Assembly (NCBI GenBank): GCA_015680685.1
Contig: MNCI01029439.1
Span: 238,672 to 302,671, forward strand
Direction of reading: 5' to 3'
DNA from: Gnetum montanum
Lineage: Eukaryota; Streptophyta; Gnetopsida; Gnetales; Gnetaceae
DNA length: 64,000 nucleotides
Program-made: the position numbers and the translations under genes
The notes under the pieces: generated by a model
Database searches by the model: none
Told to the model about the DNA's origin: nothing
The model's input: the letters and a program-made list of their open reading frames with translations, nothing else
In this document: positions 11,851 to 23,086 of the stretch, one piece after another
Layout of the letters: each line of letters begins with the position of its first letter
Position numbering within the stretch: the stretch's first letter is position 1

Positions 11851-12788
11851 TGATGAGTGGCGAGGTACCCCTACACTCAACCATATGAAACGAGCGTCGC
11901 AAGCACGATCCGGTCGAACTCCACAGATGGACTAGTTGTGGCATCTAGATAGTTAGCCTTAGGTCGCAGTTCGCTGTCTTCCCATCTAGACTAGTTTTGC
12001 ATATGTCACGTATGGTTTAGTCTAGATGAGGNNNNNNNNNNNNNNNNNNNNNNNNNNNNNNNNNNNNNNNNNNNNNNNNNNNNNNNNNNNNNNNNNNNNN
12101 NNNNNNNNNNNNNNNNNNNNNNNNNNNNNNNNNNNNNNNNNNNNNNNNNNNNNNNNNNNNNNNNNNNNNNNNNNNNNNNNNNNNNNNNNNNNNNNNNNNN
12201 NNNNNNNNNNNNNNNNNNNNNNNNNNNNNNNNNNNNNNNNNNNNNNNNNNNNNNNNNNNNNNNNNNNNNNNNNCCGTACACACCCGTAGATGCTCGTAGT
12301 TAAGTCGTACTCACACCGCGCTATGAAAGCAATAAATAGCATTAAATAAATAACAAATAAATAAACTAAGTGAATGCTGCAATGATGAAGTAATCTCGAT
12401 CTTTATTGCCGGTCATGTGCATGTCCAAGTACGGCACACTCGAATAAAGACACCGTACAATTACATTCACCACACTGCGGGCAGACACGGGAAAAAATCT
12501 AACTCTGGAGGGATCAAACTGCCAGAGCTTCGCTACACTAAAACTGGGATCCCCAACAAGGGAGAGCCACCTCTTATTTATAGACATGGCGGCGGACTAC
12601 GATATCGCGTCCACTACGATATCGCGTACGCGATATTGCGGCCCATGCGATATCGCGACTCTGATACAACAGGGTGGTGATATCACGGAGACTGATACGA
12701 TACAACAGGGTGGTGATATCACGGCGACTGATACAACAGGGCTGTGATATCACGACTATCAGCACTATGTGCAATTCAGGTCTCATCA
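11851..12788 (-). mobile_element. Solo LTR L5 with perfect GAAGC target duplication; contains an assembly gap
   Basis: It starts TGATGAGTGG at 11851 and ends GGTCTCATCA at 12788. GAAGC at 11846-11850 is repeated at 12789-12793. It contains six GATATC sites, GCGATATCGC arms around GTAC near 12618-12640, and a threefold unit built on GATACAACAGGG(T/C)(G/T)GTG plus GATATCACG at 12661-12752. The TATAAATA box (minus strand) is at 12575-12582. CpG density is high, so it is young or little decayed. The 242-base N run inside gives a total length fitting an LTR, but a hidden internal region cannot be ruled out. Confidence 0.9.
12032..12273. other. Assembly gap (242 N)
   Basis: A run of N lies inside LTR L5. 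Comparison with ungapped LTRs suggests the true missing length is about this size. Confidence 0.95.
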
Positions 12789-14016
12789 GAAGCCAATAAA
12801 ATGGATGTCATGGATGGGCATGAAACGAGAAATGGTTGATTGCAAAGAATGTTTAAGGGAAAGAACTTAACAATTGCACCAAAAAGGAATGCTAGTGGGT
12901 CCTCCCCAAAGTAGGCTCATGCCTTTTATGCCCTGACAGATCTGCAAACCAAAGAGTCCATAGGCTCTAGGAATGGCATATGGAAACAAGGATTAAGAAC
13001 TTACCCATAAGATTTTACCAAAGAATAACAATGTGTTAACCAAGATATAGACTAAGCATAAAACTGAAAATGAGGTGAATAATGGGAAGAAATATGGAAG
13101 GAGAGGAGAGAATGAAATGGAATCTCATAAGCAAGGTTGTGTAAAGTCCCTCATGTATTATATAGTTAATGTGACTGAATAGAATTTATTCCAAATCCGA
13201 ATTCAAACCAATCACATCCAGTGACCTCACATCAACACATGTGACCAACCCATCCACTTGAAGCAACAAGAATGCATCCATAGAGTCACCACCATTCCAA
13301 CAAAAGAAAGATAGGGAAGCAGGAAGCGAGAAAGGGCCTTAGTTAGAGGAAACCTTCAGGCATGGGTAACATGTCTTTCTAGTGCCATAACTAGTGCTTG
13401 TAGCCCATATTTCGTTATTATGTCTAAGGGATGTGCTTTGAATTCTTAGTAGTTTTTTTTATGTAAGAACCACACCATGCAAAGATGTATTTGATTCATT
13501 CAACTTCCTGATATTTGGTCAATAGCAGAATGACAAAAGACTTAATGAAAAACATCCAAGTACCCAAGAGAATAGCCAGCACAAGTGCATCAAATCCCCT
13601 TGAAGTCGCACCCTTTTCAACCATCGAGTCTTTCCTTAGTTTGAAGAATACCTAGCCACGAATTTATTAATAAGTTTATTTAAAAAAAGGGATAGTAATG
13701 TTTCAAATCCAAGGGAGACCATAGAATTGAATGGATGAATGGACGACGTGGACTCATTTCCTATTTTACCAAAAGAACCATATCTTAGTATCAACATCAA
13801 AAGTCCAAGGTAAAACCCAAACATTATTAGTCAACACTATTATAGTATCATCCACCATCATGAGCACTTATTAGGTGATGAACAAAAATAAGCAGACAAA
13901 GAAATGATAAAAAAATGTTAACGATGGTGTAAAACAAAAAATAAGTAAAGATAAAAAATGTGTAAGACAAAAATGTGTAAAATGAAATTACAAAAGGAAC
14001 TGAGGGCTGAGAATAG

Positions 14017-15080
14017 TTAGCATTGGTGGCCATCTCCCCCACGACTGAGTTGGAGGAAGGAGATCAAAAATAACAAGCAGGGTTGTCCACCAATAGAGGT
14101 AGTATTGGTACTGGTTGTTCTAGGCTCATGGAAAGGTTTGGTTTGTTGGATGTTGACCAAAAATTTCTTATCCAAGCTCTCAGGTTTATAAACCATCATG
14201 GTCCCTGAAGGAAACGTTTCATGAATAATATAAGGTCCTTCCCACAGTGTTTGAAATTTAGTGTATTGTGGCATGTGTGTGGGGTTCTAATAGAGAACCT
14301 TATCTCCTAGGTGATATTTAACTTTTCTAATTTTTAGGTCATGATGTTGTTTAGTAAAGGCCTTGTGCAATTCGTTGGAGGATAGGGTGGCTAATAGATT
14401 CTCATATAGCAAGTTAAGGTTCATTAACCATTATTTTTGTGCTAGATTAAGGTCAAGATTGAGATCACATGCCGTAGATAGTGTATAGAGCTCATCTTGA
14501 ATAGGAAGCGTTGGAAGTTTACCGTACACTAACTCATAGGGAGAGTAGCCTATAGGGACTTTCCATTTGGAGCGGTATGCCCAAAGAGCATTGCTCAATT
14601 TGGTGCTCTAGTCTCGCTTATATTTGCTAATGGTTTGTGTCAATATTTTGGTAATCTCCCTATTGGTGACTTTGGCTTGACCATTCGCTTGAGGATGATA
14701 TGGTGTCATCAGCTTGTGTTCCACTCCTAAGCGTTGCATCAACTTCCGAAAAGTCGCACCTGTACAATGTGTACCATTATTTGAAATAAGTGCACGAGGC
14801 ATACCAAACCTGTTTATGATTTATTGTTGAACAAATCGTGTAGCAGTAGATGATGTATAGTCCATAACAACAGCTGCTTTTACCCACTTTGTAAAATAGT
14901 CAATAGCAACAACAATGTAGGCTTTTCCATTGGACATTGGTGTAATAGGCCCCATAAAATCAATTCCCCATATGTTGAAGGATTCTAAAGGTTGAATCCA
15001 TTGTTGTGGACCTCCATCCTAGCAGTCATTCCCCCATCACGTTGGCAGTGCTTACAACATTGGATGAAATGATGAGCGTC
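14017..15080 (-). pseudogene. Integrase region of the Athila-like pol, inactivated
   Basis: Integrase inserts the element cDNA into host DNA. In order on the minus strand: remains of the zinc-binding CQRDGG segment near 15040, GIDFMGPITP with the first catalytic Asp near 14942-14981, then NNGTHCTGATFRKLMQRLGV (14608-14802) where the second catalytic Asp of DNGTHF is Asn. PQANGQAKVTNRE follows, where the catalytic Glu is Lys, then LWAYRSKWKVPIGYSPYELV and a C-terminal part with VNIQQTKPFHEP at 14017-14274. Several stops interrupt it. The D-to-N and E-to-K changes are both G-to-A on the coding strand, typical of cytosine deamination. It is in the same pol as the RT to its right. Confidence 0.85.
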
Positions 15081-15280
15081 TCAGAATAATGTAGGCCAAT
15101 AATATCCTACAACCAAGATTTTAATGGCTATTCATCTCCCAGTGTAATGACCCCCACATGAGCATCTTGGAGAATGCACAATTGAACTACATTGGGAACA
15201 CACCATCGAACCAAGCCATTGGGACATACCTTATAAAGGTGTCTATTGATTTCCATGAAATATTTGGCTCATTGAAGAAA

Positions 15281-16990
15281 CTATTGTTTCTTTTTAATGT
15301 CTAACCCTTGTGGTGTTTTTTGTGTAAGGAGATAGGTAGGAATACTACTATACCAATTTGTTTCTGTGGTTAATTGATTATTTACTACACCTGCAAAGAG
15401 GAGTTCATCAGGAAAGCGATCAAAAAGTGGGTATTCATCCTCTTTATTGTCCCATCTTAACCGAGATAAATGATCAACAACAACATTCTTGGTGCCTTTA
15501 CAATCTATCATTGTAAGATCAAACTCTTGTAAGATTACGAGCCATCGTATGATGTGAGGGCTCACCATTGGTTTATTTAGTAGGAACCGAATTGCACTAT
15601 GGTCAATGTGTACAAATATCTTATAGCCCAATACATGGTGCCTAAACTTATCTAGTGCAAACACCATAGCCATTAACTCTTTTTCTGTTGTGGTGTAGTT
15701 AAGCTATGCACCAGCAATACTTCAACTTGCACGGTGGATGTAATAGGGATGTTTTTAGTCATCTAACTGTGTAAGTATAGCTCCTAAAGCAAAGTTGGAC
15801 ACGTCAGTCATTATGTGGAATGGCTTGGACTAGTCAGGAGCTTGTAGAATAGGTGTTTCTACGAGCTTCTGTTTTAAGGTTTGGAAGGCTAGTTCACATT
15901 CCCTGGTCCATTCAAAGGGCATGTCCTTTTTTATTAATTCAACCATTGGTTTTGCAACCTTTGAAAAGTTCTCAATAAAGCATCTATAATAGCTAGTATG
16001 TCCAAGGAATGACCGAATATCTTTTACAATTTCAAGTTGGCGCGTGATTCCTTGGATGAATTTGATCTTTTTGGGGTCTACCTCTATCCCTATTTGTGAA
16101 ATCTTATGACCTAATACTAGGCCTTCTTAGATCATTAAATGGATTTTTTGCCAATTAAGCCTTAAGTTGGTTTCAACACATTATTTCAGTACCTGCTCTA
16201 GTCTGTCCAGTGCTTGTTCAAAGTCTGCTTTGTAAGTGGAGAAATTGTCCATGAAGACCTCCACACCATTCCCTATTTACTACTGAAAGATTCTTAGAAC
16301 CAAATGTTGAAACGTTAAAAGGACATTGCACAAGCCAAACAACATTTTTTTGTATGAAAATGTCCCCCAAGGACTTGTGAACGTGGTCTTGGCTTAGTCT
16401 TCTGGTGCTATTTGAATTTGATTGTATCCACTATAACCATCTAGAAAACTATAATAGTGATGCCCTGCAATGGTATCTAAGAGTTGGTCGATGAATGACA
16501 ATGGAAAGTGATCTTTGAATGTTTCCATGTTTAGTAGCCTAAAATCTATACACACCCTCCATTTACCTCCCTTTTTGGACACAATGACTAATGGACTAGC
16601 CCATTCGCTATCAGCAATGGGGTAGATGAACCCAGCTTTTAGAAGCTGTTCAATTTCTTCTTTAACCACTTGCTTCATCTTTGGGTTCAATCGCCTCTAT
16701 GGTTGTCATCGAGGCTTCATGGAGGGGTCAGTGTAAATTCTATGTTGGCATATCCTAGGGTCTATTCCAGTTAATTCAGGATATGACCAAGCAAAGGCTT
16801 TCAACCATTTGTTTACCATTTTCAGCAGTCTCTCTTTTTGTTGAGGAGTGAGCTTAGCATTAATAATTACTCATTTTCCATTTTTAAGAAATGTATACTC
16901 CATACCAGTGGGCAACAGTTTTAACTCAAGGGGCTCTTGCTTAAAGTTGTCAACGATTTCCAACTTTCCCTAGTTGATATTTTCAATGTC
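15281..16990 (-). pseudogene. Reverse transcriptase and RNase H of the Athila-like pol, inactivated
   Basis: The RT core at 16394-16690 reads LLKAGFIYPIADSEWASPLV, VSKKGGKWRVCIDFRLLN, SFLDGYSGYNQI, which is clear Ty3/Gypsy RT. After a stop comes TTFTSPWGTFSYKKM and then FMDNF near 16238-16262, where Y/F-M-D-D is expected, so the second metal-binding Asp is lost. The connection and RNase H follow: SFLGHTSYYRCFIENFS, DVSNFALGAILTQL, then at 15281-15673 ALDKFRHHVLGYKIFVHIDH and CKGTKNVVVDHLSRL. At least six stops occur along the region. This would copy the element RNA into DNA and remove the RNA strand; in this state it cannot. Confidence 0.9.
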
Positions 16991-17149
16991 CAGACATGGA
17001 AGTTGGCGATGGACTTGCTCTAATGTGTCTATGCTATTGATGTAAGCACAAGTTAAACCCTCAGTTTCTTCCATGCATATAGTTGAATTTCTCTTTTGGT
17101 TAGTTGTCAGCCACTGGGTTACTTCCTATCTTGTCGTTGCTGCATACAG

Positions 17150-17610
17150 GCATCTTTGTATGTTAGTTATTCATGCACCCTGATTGCATGTAGGCAATGT
17201 TAAACGTTGTACAAACCAGGCCTTTGACACACAATTACACCCTATGTCACTCTATGCGATGCATGGAACTTTCTTCTTCTTGATCTTTCCTAATGTATTT
17301 TCCTTTGATATTTCTAAGGAAAGATCACGTATTCCTAGGCATGCATCAATTTTGCTTAGCCATGCTCTTCCCATTATGATTGGGAAGTCCCCCTTACAGT
17401 TTTTGACTTGAATCACTAGGAAATCGGTTGGTAACAATGTCCTCCACTAGTCCTAATGCAATAGTAATGGATTGGTTAGCCAACTCTAAAAGAATAATAC
17501 TCTTTTTTAGTGGAGGCAGGTTCAAGCTTTGTACATTTCTTGAGAGATTAAGTTGACGCTAGAACCTAAATCCAAAAGAGCCTTGCAAGGTTCATTCTTA
17601 GCAATTTGTA
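17150..17610 (-). pseudogene. Aspartic protease of the Athila-like element, degraded
   Basis: The minus strand reads KALLDLGSSVNLISQEMY near 17535-17600, where DSGS or DTGA is expected. The Asp is kept but Ser/Thr has become Leu (one C-to-T change). Downstream is DFLVIQVKNCKGDFPIIMGR then AWLSKIDACLGI at 17252-17437, the usual flap-to-C-terminal text before RT. The protease would process Gag and Pol. It sits between gag and RT in the same orientation, with in-frame stops on both sides. Confidence 0.8.
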
Positions 17611-18304
17611 AATATATAAGAGGACTCCCAGGATTAGAGAATTTCCTAGAAAGATGGTCAGCATTAATCCAATTGGTAATGGCATGCGTCAACATGACCA
17701 TGTGAGTTGAATGTGGCCTTTGGTTTGAAGGGAGTTCTGAAGTTTCGAATGATGGTGAGGCCTTAGGAGAGTTAGCTGCTTGTGACTATAAGGACTTGGT
17801 TGGACTGTCAGTCCTAAAGAAAGGTATCTTCTTTACACGGTTGCCCAAACCAACAGTAAGGTAAGGATTAATAGCCCTTGTAGCATTATGTTGCTGCAGC
17901 TAGGCAGGGAGCTCACCCTACATAGCTGGAGTAAGTGGTAATGGAGCTAAGGGCAGAAGAGATGCAGCTGGATGAGAAGGATAGTACATCTATGGAACAT
18001 CACCCCTAGGAGAAGGAGTTCTATAATACTCATGGGCTTGGTAGTGAGGTTGGGGAGTGACGTGACTAGTGGAGTCGCATGGAGAGATTGGCTGCTGAAC
18101 GTAGTATCCATATGGGTCAGGTTGACGATAAGGGTACTCTTGACGTGGTGGTGGCATTCCCCATGATTATGGGTGCTACCACTATTAATACTTCTCATTT
18201 GATTGTGGTGGAGTTCCACTTGGATAATACATCAAGGGTTGGTGGAACTATCTTGGGTTACCTTGGGGATAAGATAACCTTCGAGGTGTTTGCCTTCTGT
18301 TTAA

Positions 18305-20232
18305 TCATGGGTTGAGTGCATACACCCCAAACTCCTGCCGATGTGAGATTATAGGGAAACATCCCTTAGGATGGTCATATTGGCATATCTCACACCCACC
18401 ATCATTGTCTGTATCCAAATCCACAACCTCTTCGATGATGGTAACTTTGCCCTTACCTTTGTTACGTGCATATTCAGCTTCTCTCTTTTTTCCCCTTTCT
18501 TGATCACTGCCTTGCTCTCTAGACTCCTCTACTATTTTGAGAACTGTTTGGAATTTATTATCTAGGGAGTCCCACATTTGATCGACCTTTGCCGATACTT
18601 CTGATGTAAATTTTTTAATGGGAAAAGTTTTCCTATTGATCATCTCTTCAAGTGGTGACTCTTCTTCATCTTCACAAAATCTAACTTCCTTTCTTCGGAG
18701 GGAAGGATCTCTATTGTGTTCTTCTGCACTCTTTCTTTTCCTTAACTCACCTTCCTCTTTAGCAACTTTCTCCAACAATCTTTGTACTTGATGAGCCCTA
18801 AGCTCAAATAGCCTTCCTTAGGCATAAGTCCCAAGGGTTCTTCATGTTTCATGCCTAAGCCCATCTGCGAGATGGCATAGTTGTTCCCTCTACAAGTAAC
18901 CATGGCCAGGGCAACAATGTAATAATGCATAGTATAGGCCCATGGTAGCATCCAAGGGTTTGTGTCCTCCTTGTTTCCATCTTTGGATTTGCTTTCGCAA
19001 GTTGGACACTCGTGAGTACATCTGATACTTATCGTTGAACAGTTCTAACATGGTACTCCATCAATGAATGGATTTCGATTCTAAGGACTCGTACGAGCTT
19101 CTCTGCTTCTTTGACTAGTGTCCATGGAAACAACTTAAGTTTTTGTCATTCATTCTCTATATTTTGTAAGGCACATGCATCATGAAATGCTTATAGATGG
19201 TTTTGAGAATCAGCATTATATCCCCCTTCAAATCATGGGATGTTATTCATGTTCAATCTTTTGATCCTACTATCTTTTTGGTGCCTTGTTGGGATCCTAA
19301 TGGCCTTGGTTATATCTAGCATACTTCAAGTAGTGAATAGGGGTTCATCATGATCGTATTGTCTATGGCATCTATGATGCCTATGTTGTTCCCTACTCTC
19401 CCTTCTTTCATGATGAGTTTCTCTAGAATGCCCTTATCCCCTTTGTTGATTATTTTGTCTATGATCTCTGTTTCCCTTACCGTTATCCTCAGGGTCTTTT
19501 TCTTTGCGACTGCATTCAAATCCCAAAGAAGAGGATGAAGGAGATGATGAAGGTGAAGAAGAAGGAATACTGGTACCATGACGATGCCTGCTACCTTCTC
19601 TTGGATGGTCGTAGCCTCGATCGCGGTTATGATCAGAATGTTCATCTTTATCATGTGTTTGTATTCCTTTTTTGGACCCTTTGTGTCCATTGGTATTATA
19701 ACCTGGGTTATGGATGGTTGAGTGAAGGTTCTGATATACAACCCCTTAACCAAAGTCAATAGGAGGAACATCATTTCATGGAAAACCTCTTGAGGTAGGT
19801 TCACCACCCTCATTTTCACTTGAGAAGTGCAGGACATCCTAAGACCACTTACCCTTCATAGATTTGTGATGTCTCTCCTATTGTAGGTCCCTTTGACGTT
19901 GTGCCTCCATGGGTCAATACTCTCTCAAGTCATGTTCATGCACAACGTATTCTACTTATAAATGCTGCATACCAATTTGTGTAAGAGCACGAAGAAGCAT
20001 GCTTAGGACTAAGCGATCAAGAGGTAACACTATGTTACCTTCTAAATCTCACCAACGCAGTTATTCATCCTAGTGGAGGATAAAGGTAAAGTCTGGCATA
20101 TACTCATCATGATGAACATATACCACATGGAACTATTGGGTTACTGGAGGGTTTTCATGTGTACTATGCCTCTGATTATTTCCTGTATCGAGCCTAGGCG
20201 ATGAGGCACTCTCATAAGAAGAAGAAGACATG
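18305..20232 (-). pseudogene. gag of the Athila-like element, broken
   Basis: The start codon lies at about 20232 on the minus strand (MSSSSYESASSPRLDTG), about 115 bases after the primer site; the sister element starts the same way at 57770. The Gag core is readable near 18950-19250 (HDACALQNIENE, LKLFPWTLVKEAEKLV, TSNLRKQI) across frameshifts. The longest open part, 18305-18778, starts LLEKVAKEEGELRKRKSAEE in a charged helical segment. It ends with a zinc-knuckle-like C-x2-C-x3-H-x3-C (CEICQYDHPKGC) near 18370-18410. That spacing departs from the usual C-x2-C-x4-H-x4-C but is the same in the sister copy, so it is a family feature. Gag forms the virus-like particle. Confidence 0.82.
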
Positions 20233-20347
20233 ATTGTCTATTCAGTGTGCGATATTCCTCTTGATGATTGTAAAAGAACTAACCCTAATGGTTCGTTCCA
20301 ACGATGGGAAGATTTCCTAAGTTTTAGTTAGCGCACAAATAACAAAG

Positions 20348-20365
20348 TCCCCAGCAACAGTGCCA
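20348..20365 (-). other. Primer-binding site, tRNA-Asp type
   Basis: On the minus strand TGGCACTGTTGCTGGGGA lies one base after the 5' LTR. It differs from the complement of the plant tRNA-Asp 3' end (TGGCGCCGTTGCCGGGGA) by three transitions. This primer type is usual for Athila-related elements and fixes the orientation and the 5' LTR border. Confidence 0.85.
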
Positions 20366-20366
20366 C

Positions 20367-20795
20367 TGATGACTGGTGAGGTACCCCTATGCTCAACCAT
20401 ATGAATATGAGCGTCCACGCATGATCTGATTGAATTCCAAGGACTAAGTGCTTATGCACCTTCATAGAATAAGGACGAGTTAGTCAATCATTGTCTTCCA
20501 AAGCTTACTTGTATGGCACGATTGTATGTTTAAGTAAACTTGAGGTATATGATTTTTATATATTTTTTATGTTTTATGTCTTGGTGCTAAAAGGGAGAAG
20601 TGAAATAATTAAGTAACTAATTTAATTTAACTAATCAACTATGCTCTAACTAGTCTTAACACCAGCATCCGTTCCCACTTGCTGTACACATCCTGAACCA
20701 GTGCAACACTACTAGGATTACCAAACGCTAATCATTACTTGGTTACCAAGTGTTCCATGCATGCTCGAAGTGGTCGTACTTGGGAGAGTTAACAA

Positions 20796-20832
<37 letters not shown>

Positions 20833-21198
20833 ATTAATTAACTAAGGAAAGCATTAAATAACTATAAATAACATTAAATAAGCTATTCTGAATGCTACAA
20901 GGTTTATCACAAAGTTCGTCTTTATTTTCGGCCACAAGGTGTGCTTAGGTACAAAATGCTCAAATAAAGATCCATTCACTTTATGACTCCTACTTCGGGC
21001 ACTTAGAAATAATTCTATCTCTAAAAAGGGAAAAAGAAAAGAGTTTGGGTAAGGGACTAAGACTAATTGCCAAAAACAAGTGCGTCCACCTCTTATTTAT
21101 AGGCAACGAGATAGGTTTCGACATTGGATGTCCGATATCACTTGGCAGGCTTCGATATCGCAAACCCGATATCATGGCCCCAATATTGCGGCTTATCA
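20367..21198 (-). repeat. 5' LTR L6 of the minus-strand element
   Basis: It starts TGATGACTGG and ends GGCTTATCA. It pairs with L4 (10588-11184). It contains an (AG)n microsatellite at 20798-20831, three GATATC sites at 21135-21175 and the TATAAATA box on the minus strand near 21093-21101. The interior carries the ATTACCAAACGCTAATCATT-type text also present in L2, L8 and L9. Confidence 0.92.
20798..20831. repeat. (AG)n microsatellite in LTR L6
   Basis: About 17 AG units lie inside the R/U5 part of the LTR. The partner LTR L4 lacks this segment only because of the N-marked collapse at 10852. Confidence 0.95.
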
Positions 21199-22784
21199 AT
21201 ATGCAATGTTTCAAAACCTTACTAGGGATCCATAACATAGCATGTAGAATATTTGTGAAAACTTTTAAGAGCAAAGCCACCCAATGGTTTTTGATGCTTC
21301 CTAATGCCTCCATCAACTCATCGCAAGAATTCAAAAATAAGTTCTTACTTCAGTTTGACAAGTTCACTAGCCCAGGCATAACATCAAGGAATTTCACAAG
21401 CTTGAGGAAGCTACCTAGGGAAAATGTCCAAGATTACAACCTAAGATTCCTCCATCAACTTTCTTATGTATCAAGTGAGATGCACCCATAGCCTAGTGGC
21501 ATCCTCAATTTTTACTTGTCCACCATTAACCCATTCTTTGCCTATGCCATCAAATCTGATCCCAACATAATAGAAAGATAGGAAGCAATGGCTAAAGCCT
21601 TGGAATTAGAACAAATTACCCTCATGAACAACATCCAAACCCAATTTGGGATGATGAGCGTTAATAATACTATGCAATCTAACCCTCTACCCCTACCAAC
21701 TTTCCCAATGACCAACACTATGTTCCAAACTCCCTCCTTTCAACTAACTCAACCTTTAAACAATTACTTTCAAGGTCCCACATCTTCTTCATTCCTACCA
21801 TCTAACACTAGTTTGAATGACGATCAATCCAAGGCCTTAATTCAATCCATCATAAACCCAAACGAGATATCTAATCCTGTTGAACCCCCAACTCAAACTC
21901 AAAATCAAATGACTTAGATATTAACTTTGCTTCAAAAAATTTCAAATGAAGTAGTTGAATTAAAGCAGAATAACAATAAGGATCCTATACAATCTGAAAA
22001 GCCAAGTACATCAATGAATGACGAATATTGTCGTCTTCATAACACAAGGCAACATTCTGAGAGGACTTGTCCTTAATTTTTAGCACTATATGATGATAAT
22101 GTCCAAAGTCAACAAAGCAAGAAATCCCCAATTATGGTCTTGAACATGTCCCATGAAACTGAGAATGAAGAAGTTCCCTAATTGGAACAAGTTATGGTAA
22201 GTGACCCTAACCCACATAACACTTGCTACCATAAACTTAGTGACATTATGAATACCACACAATAATAAACTAGGAATAATTCTTATACTCTTCCAAAAAG
22301 AAGAGTTCCTAGTCAAAATAATACAAACAACCAAACCAAGTCATCCCAAATGAATGCCCCACAATGACCAAATCCCCCTTCTATACTTAGAAGAACTCCA
22401 CCTCAACAAAAAGCCAAAGATGAACATAAGACTTATGATTTAGTTAAGGATTTGAAGAAAATTAAAGCTAAAATTTCAATGTATGATCTTCTACAATTTA
22501 ACGAAATGAAAGATGTGATCCAAGAGTTAGTTCATAGATCAAAAACCAATAAAGGAAAATCCCGAATCCTCGAAAGGCAAGTTCACTTTGCAAAAAGTCC
22601 TAACATGCTATCAATACAAAATGCAAATAATTCCATGTTGAGCAAGAAAGAGCAACCTCCTTTCCTAACAACTTTGATTATTTTAGAAGAGAATATCCAT
22701 AATTGTTTGATGGATTTTGGAGCAACTATTAGTGTCATGCCACTTGAGGTATGTAAGACTTTAGGAGCACAAATGATACCATAA
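21199..22784 (+). pseudogene. gag-protease remains of the old plus-strand Gypsy element
   Basis: From 21201: CRIFVKTFKSKATQWFLMLP, then LLQFDKFTSPGITSRNFTSL and YNLRFLHQLS, the usual Ty3/Gypsy Gag core (x-A-x-x-W). After a stop at about 21490 there is a Pro/Asn/Thr-rich linker (21588-21917). A zinc-knuckle-like CRLHNTRQHSERTC follows near 22030 (C-x2-H-x4-H-x4-C). From 22452 there is KISMYDLLQFNEMKDVIQEL, then at 22690-22784 the protease segment NCLMDFGATISVMPLEVC with D-F-G where D-S/T-G is expected. The 5' part of gag was cut off by the minus-strand element ending at 21198 and should lie before 10587. Confidence 0.8.
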
Positions 22785-23086
22785 ATGAAAAGTGTAATAT
22801 AACTCGATGGTCTAACATACTTGTAGTATGGTCATTAAAAGGAGTGAAAGTACAACTTAAACAATACCCAATGTTTACATGTTATAAAAATATCTTAGCA
22901 GTTGACATGTAACCCACTTATGGTGTTCTCTTATCTAGGACTTTTGAAGCCAAGTTTGGGGGCTTCTTTAGGTCACATTTCTCAGAACTATTAATTCCTA
23001 TCAAAGGAAAATTTTTATATATGGTCATACCAAGAGAGCCTTTCTATAAACAAGTAGTTACAACCTTTGATTAGAAAAATCAATCT

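Larger units (their letters stand above)
11197..14016 (-). other. Post-integrase 3' region of the Athila-like element
   Basis: The region is homologous to 60690-62700 in the complete element and to 334-1870. Conserved non-coding blocks are readable but no long ORF. In Athila elements an env-like ORF can sit here; I could not find one. At 13900-13990 there are two to four copies of a ttttacacattttt-like unit that is expanded into an array in the sister element (60735-60900). The nested solo LTR occupies 11851-12788. Confidence 0.6.
10588..21198 (-). mobile_element. Athila-like Ty3/Gypsy retrotransposon, nearly complete but decayed, with nested solo LTR
   Basis: Read 5' to 3' on the minus strand: 5' LTR 20367-21198, tRNA-Asp-type primer site 20348-20365, gag 18305-20232, protease 17150-17610, reverse transcriptase and RNase H 15281-16990, integrase 14017-15080, a 3' region, a polypurine tract at 11185-11196 and 3' LTR 10588-11184. 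A solo LTR (11851-12788) is nested in the 3' region. Every domain carries stops and lost catalytic residues, so it cannot encode its own proteins. The flanks GTATA (10583-10587) and ATATG (21199-21203) match at only three of five positions. The order protease-RT-RNase H-integrase identifies Ty3/Gypsy. The primer site and long 3' region suggest the Athila branch. Confidence 0.88.

Noticed and set aside
11197-14016. An env-like ORF in the Athila-like 3' region
   Set aside because: No frame of useful length, signal peptide or membrane pair could be traced in any of the three copies.
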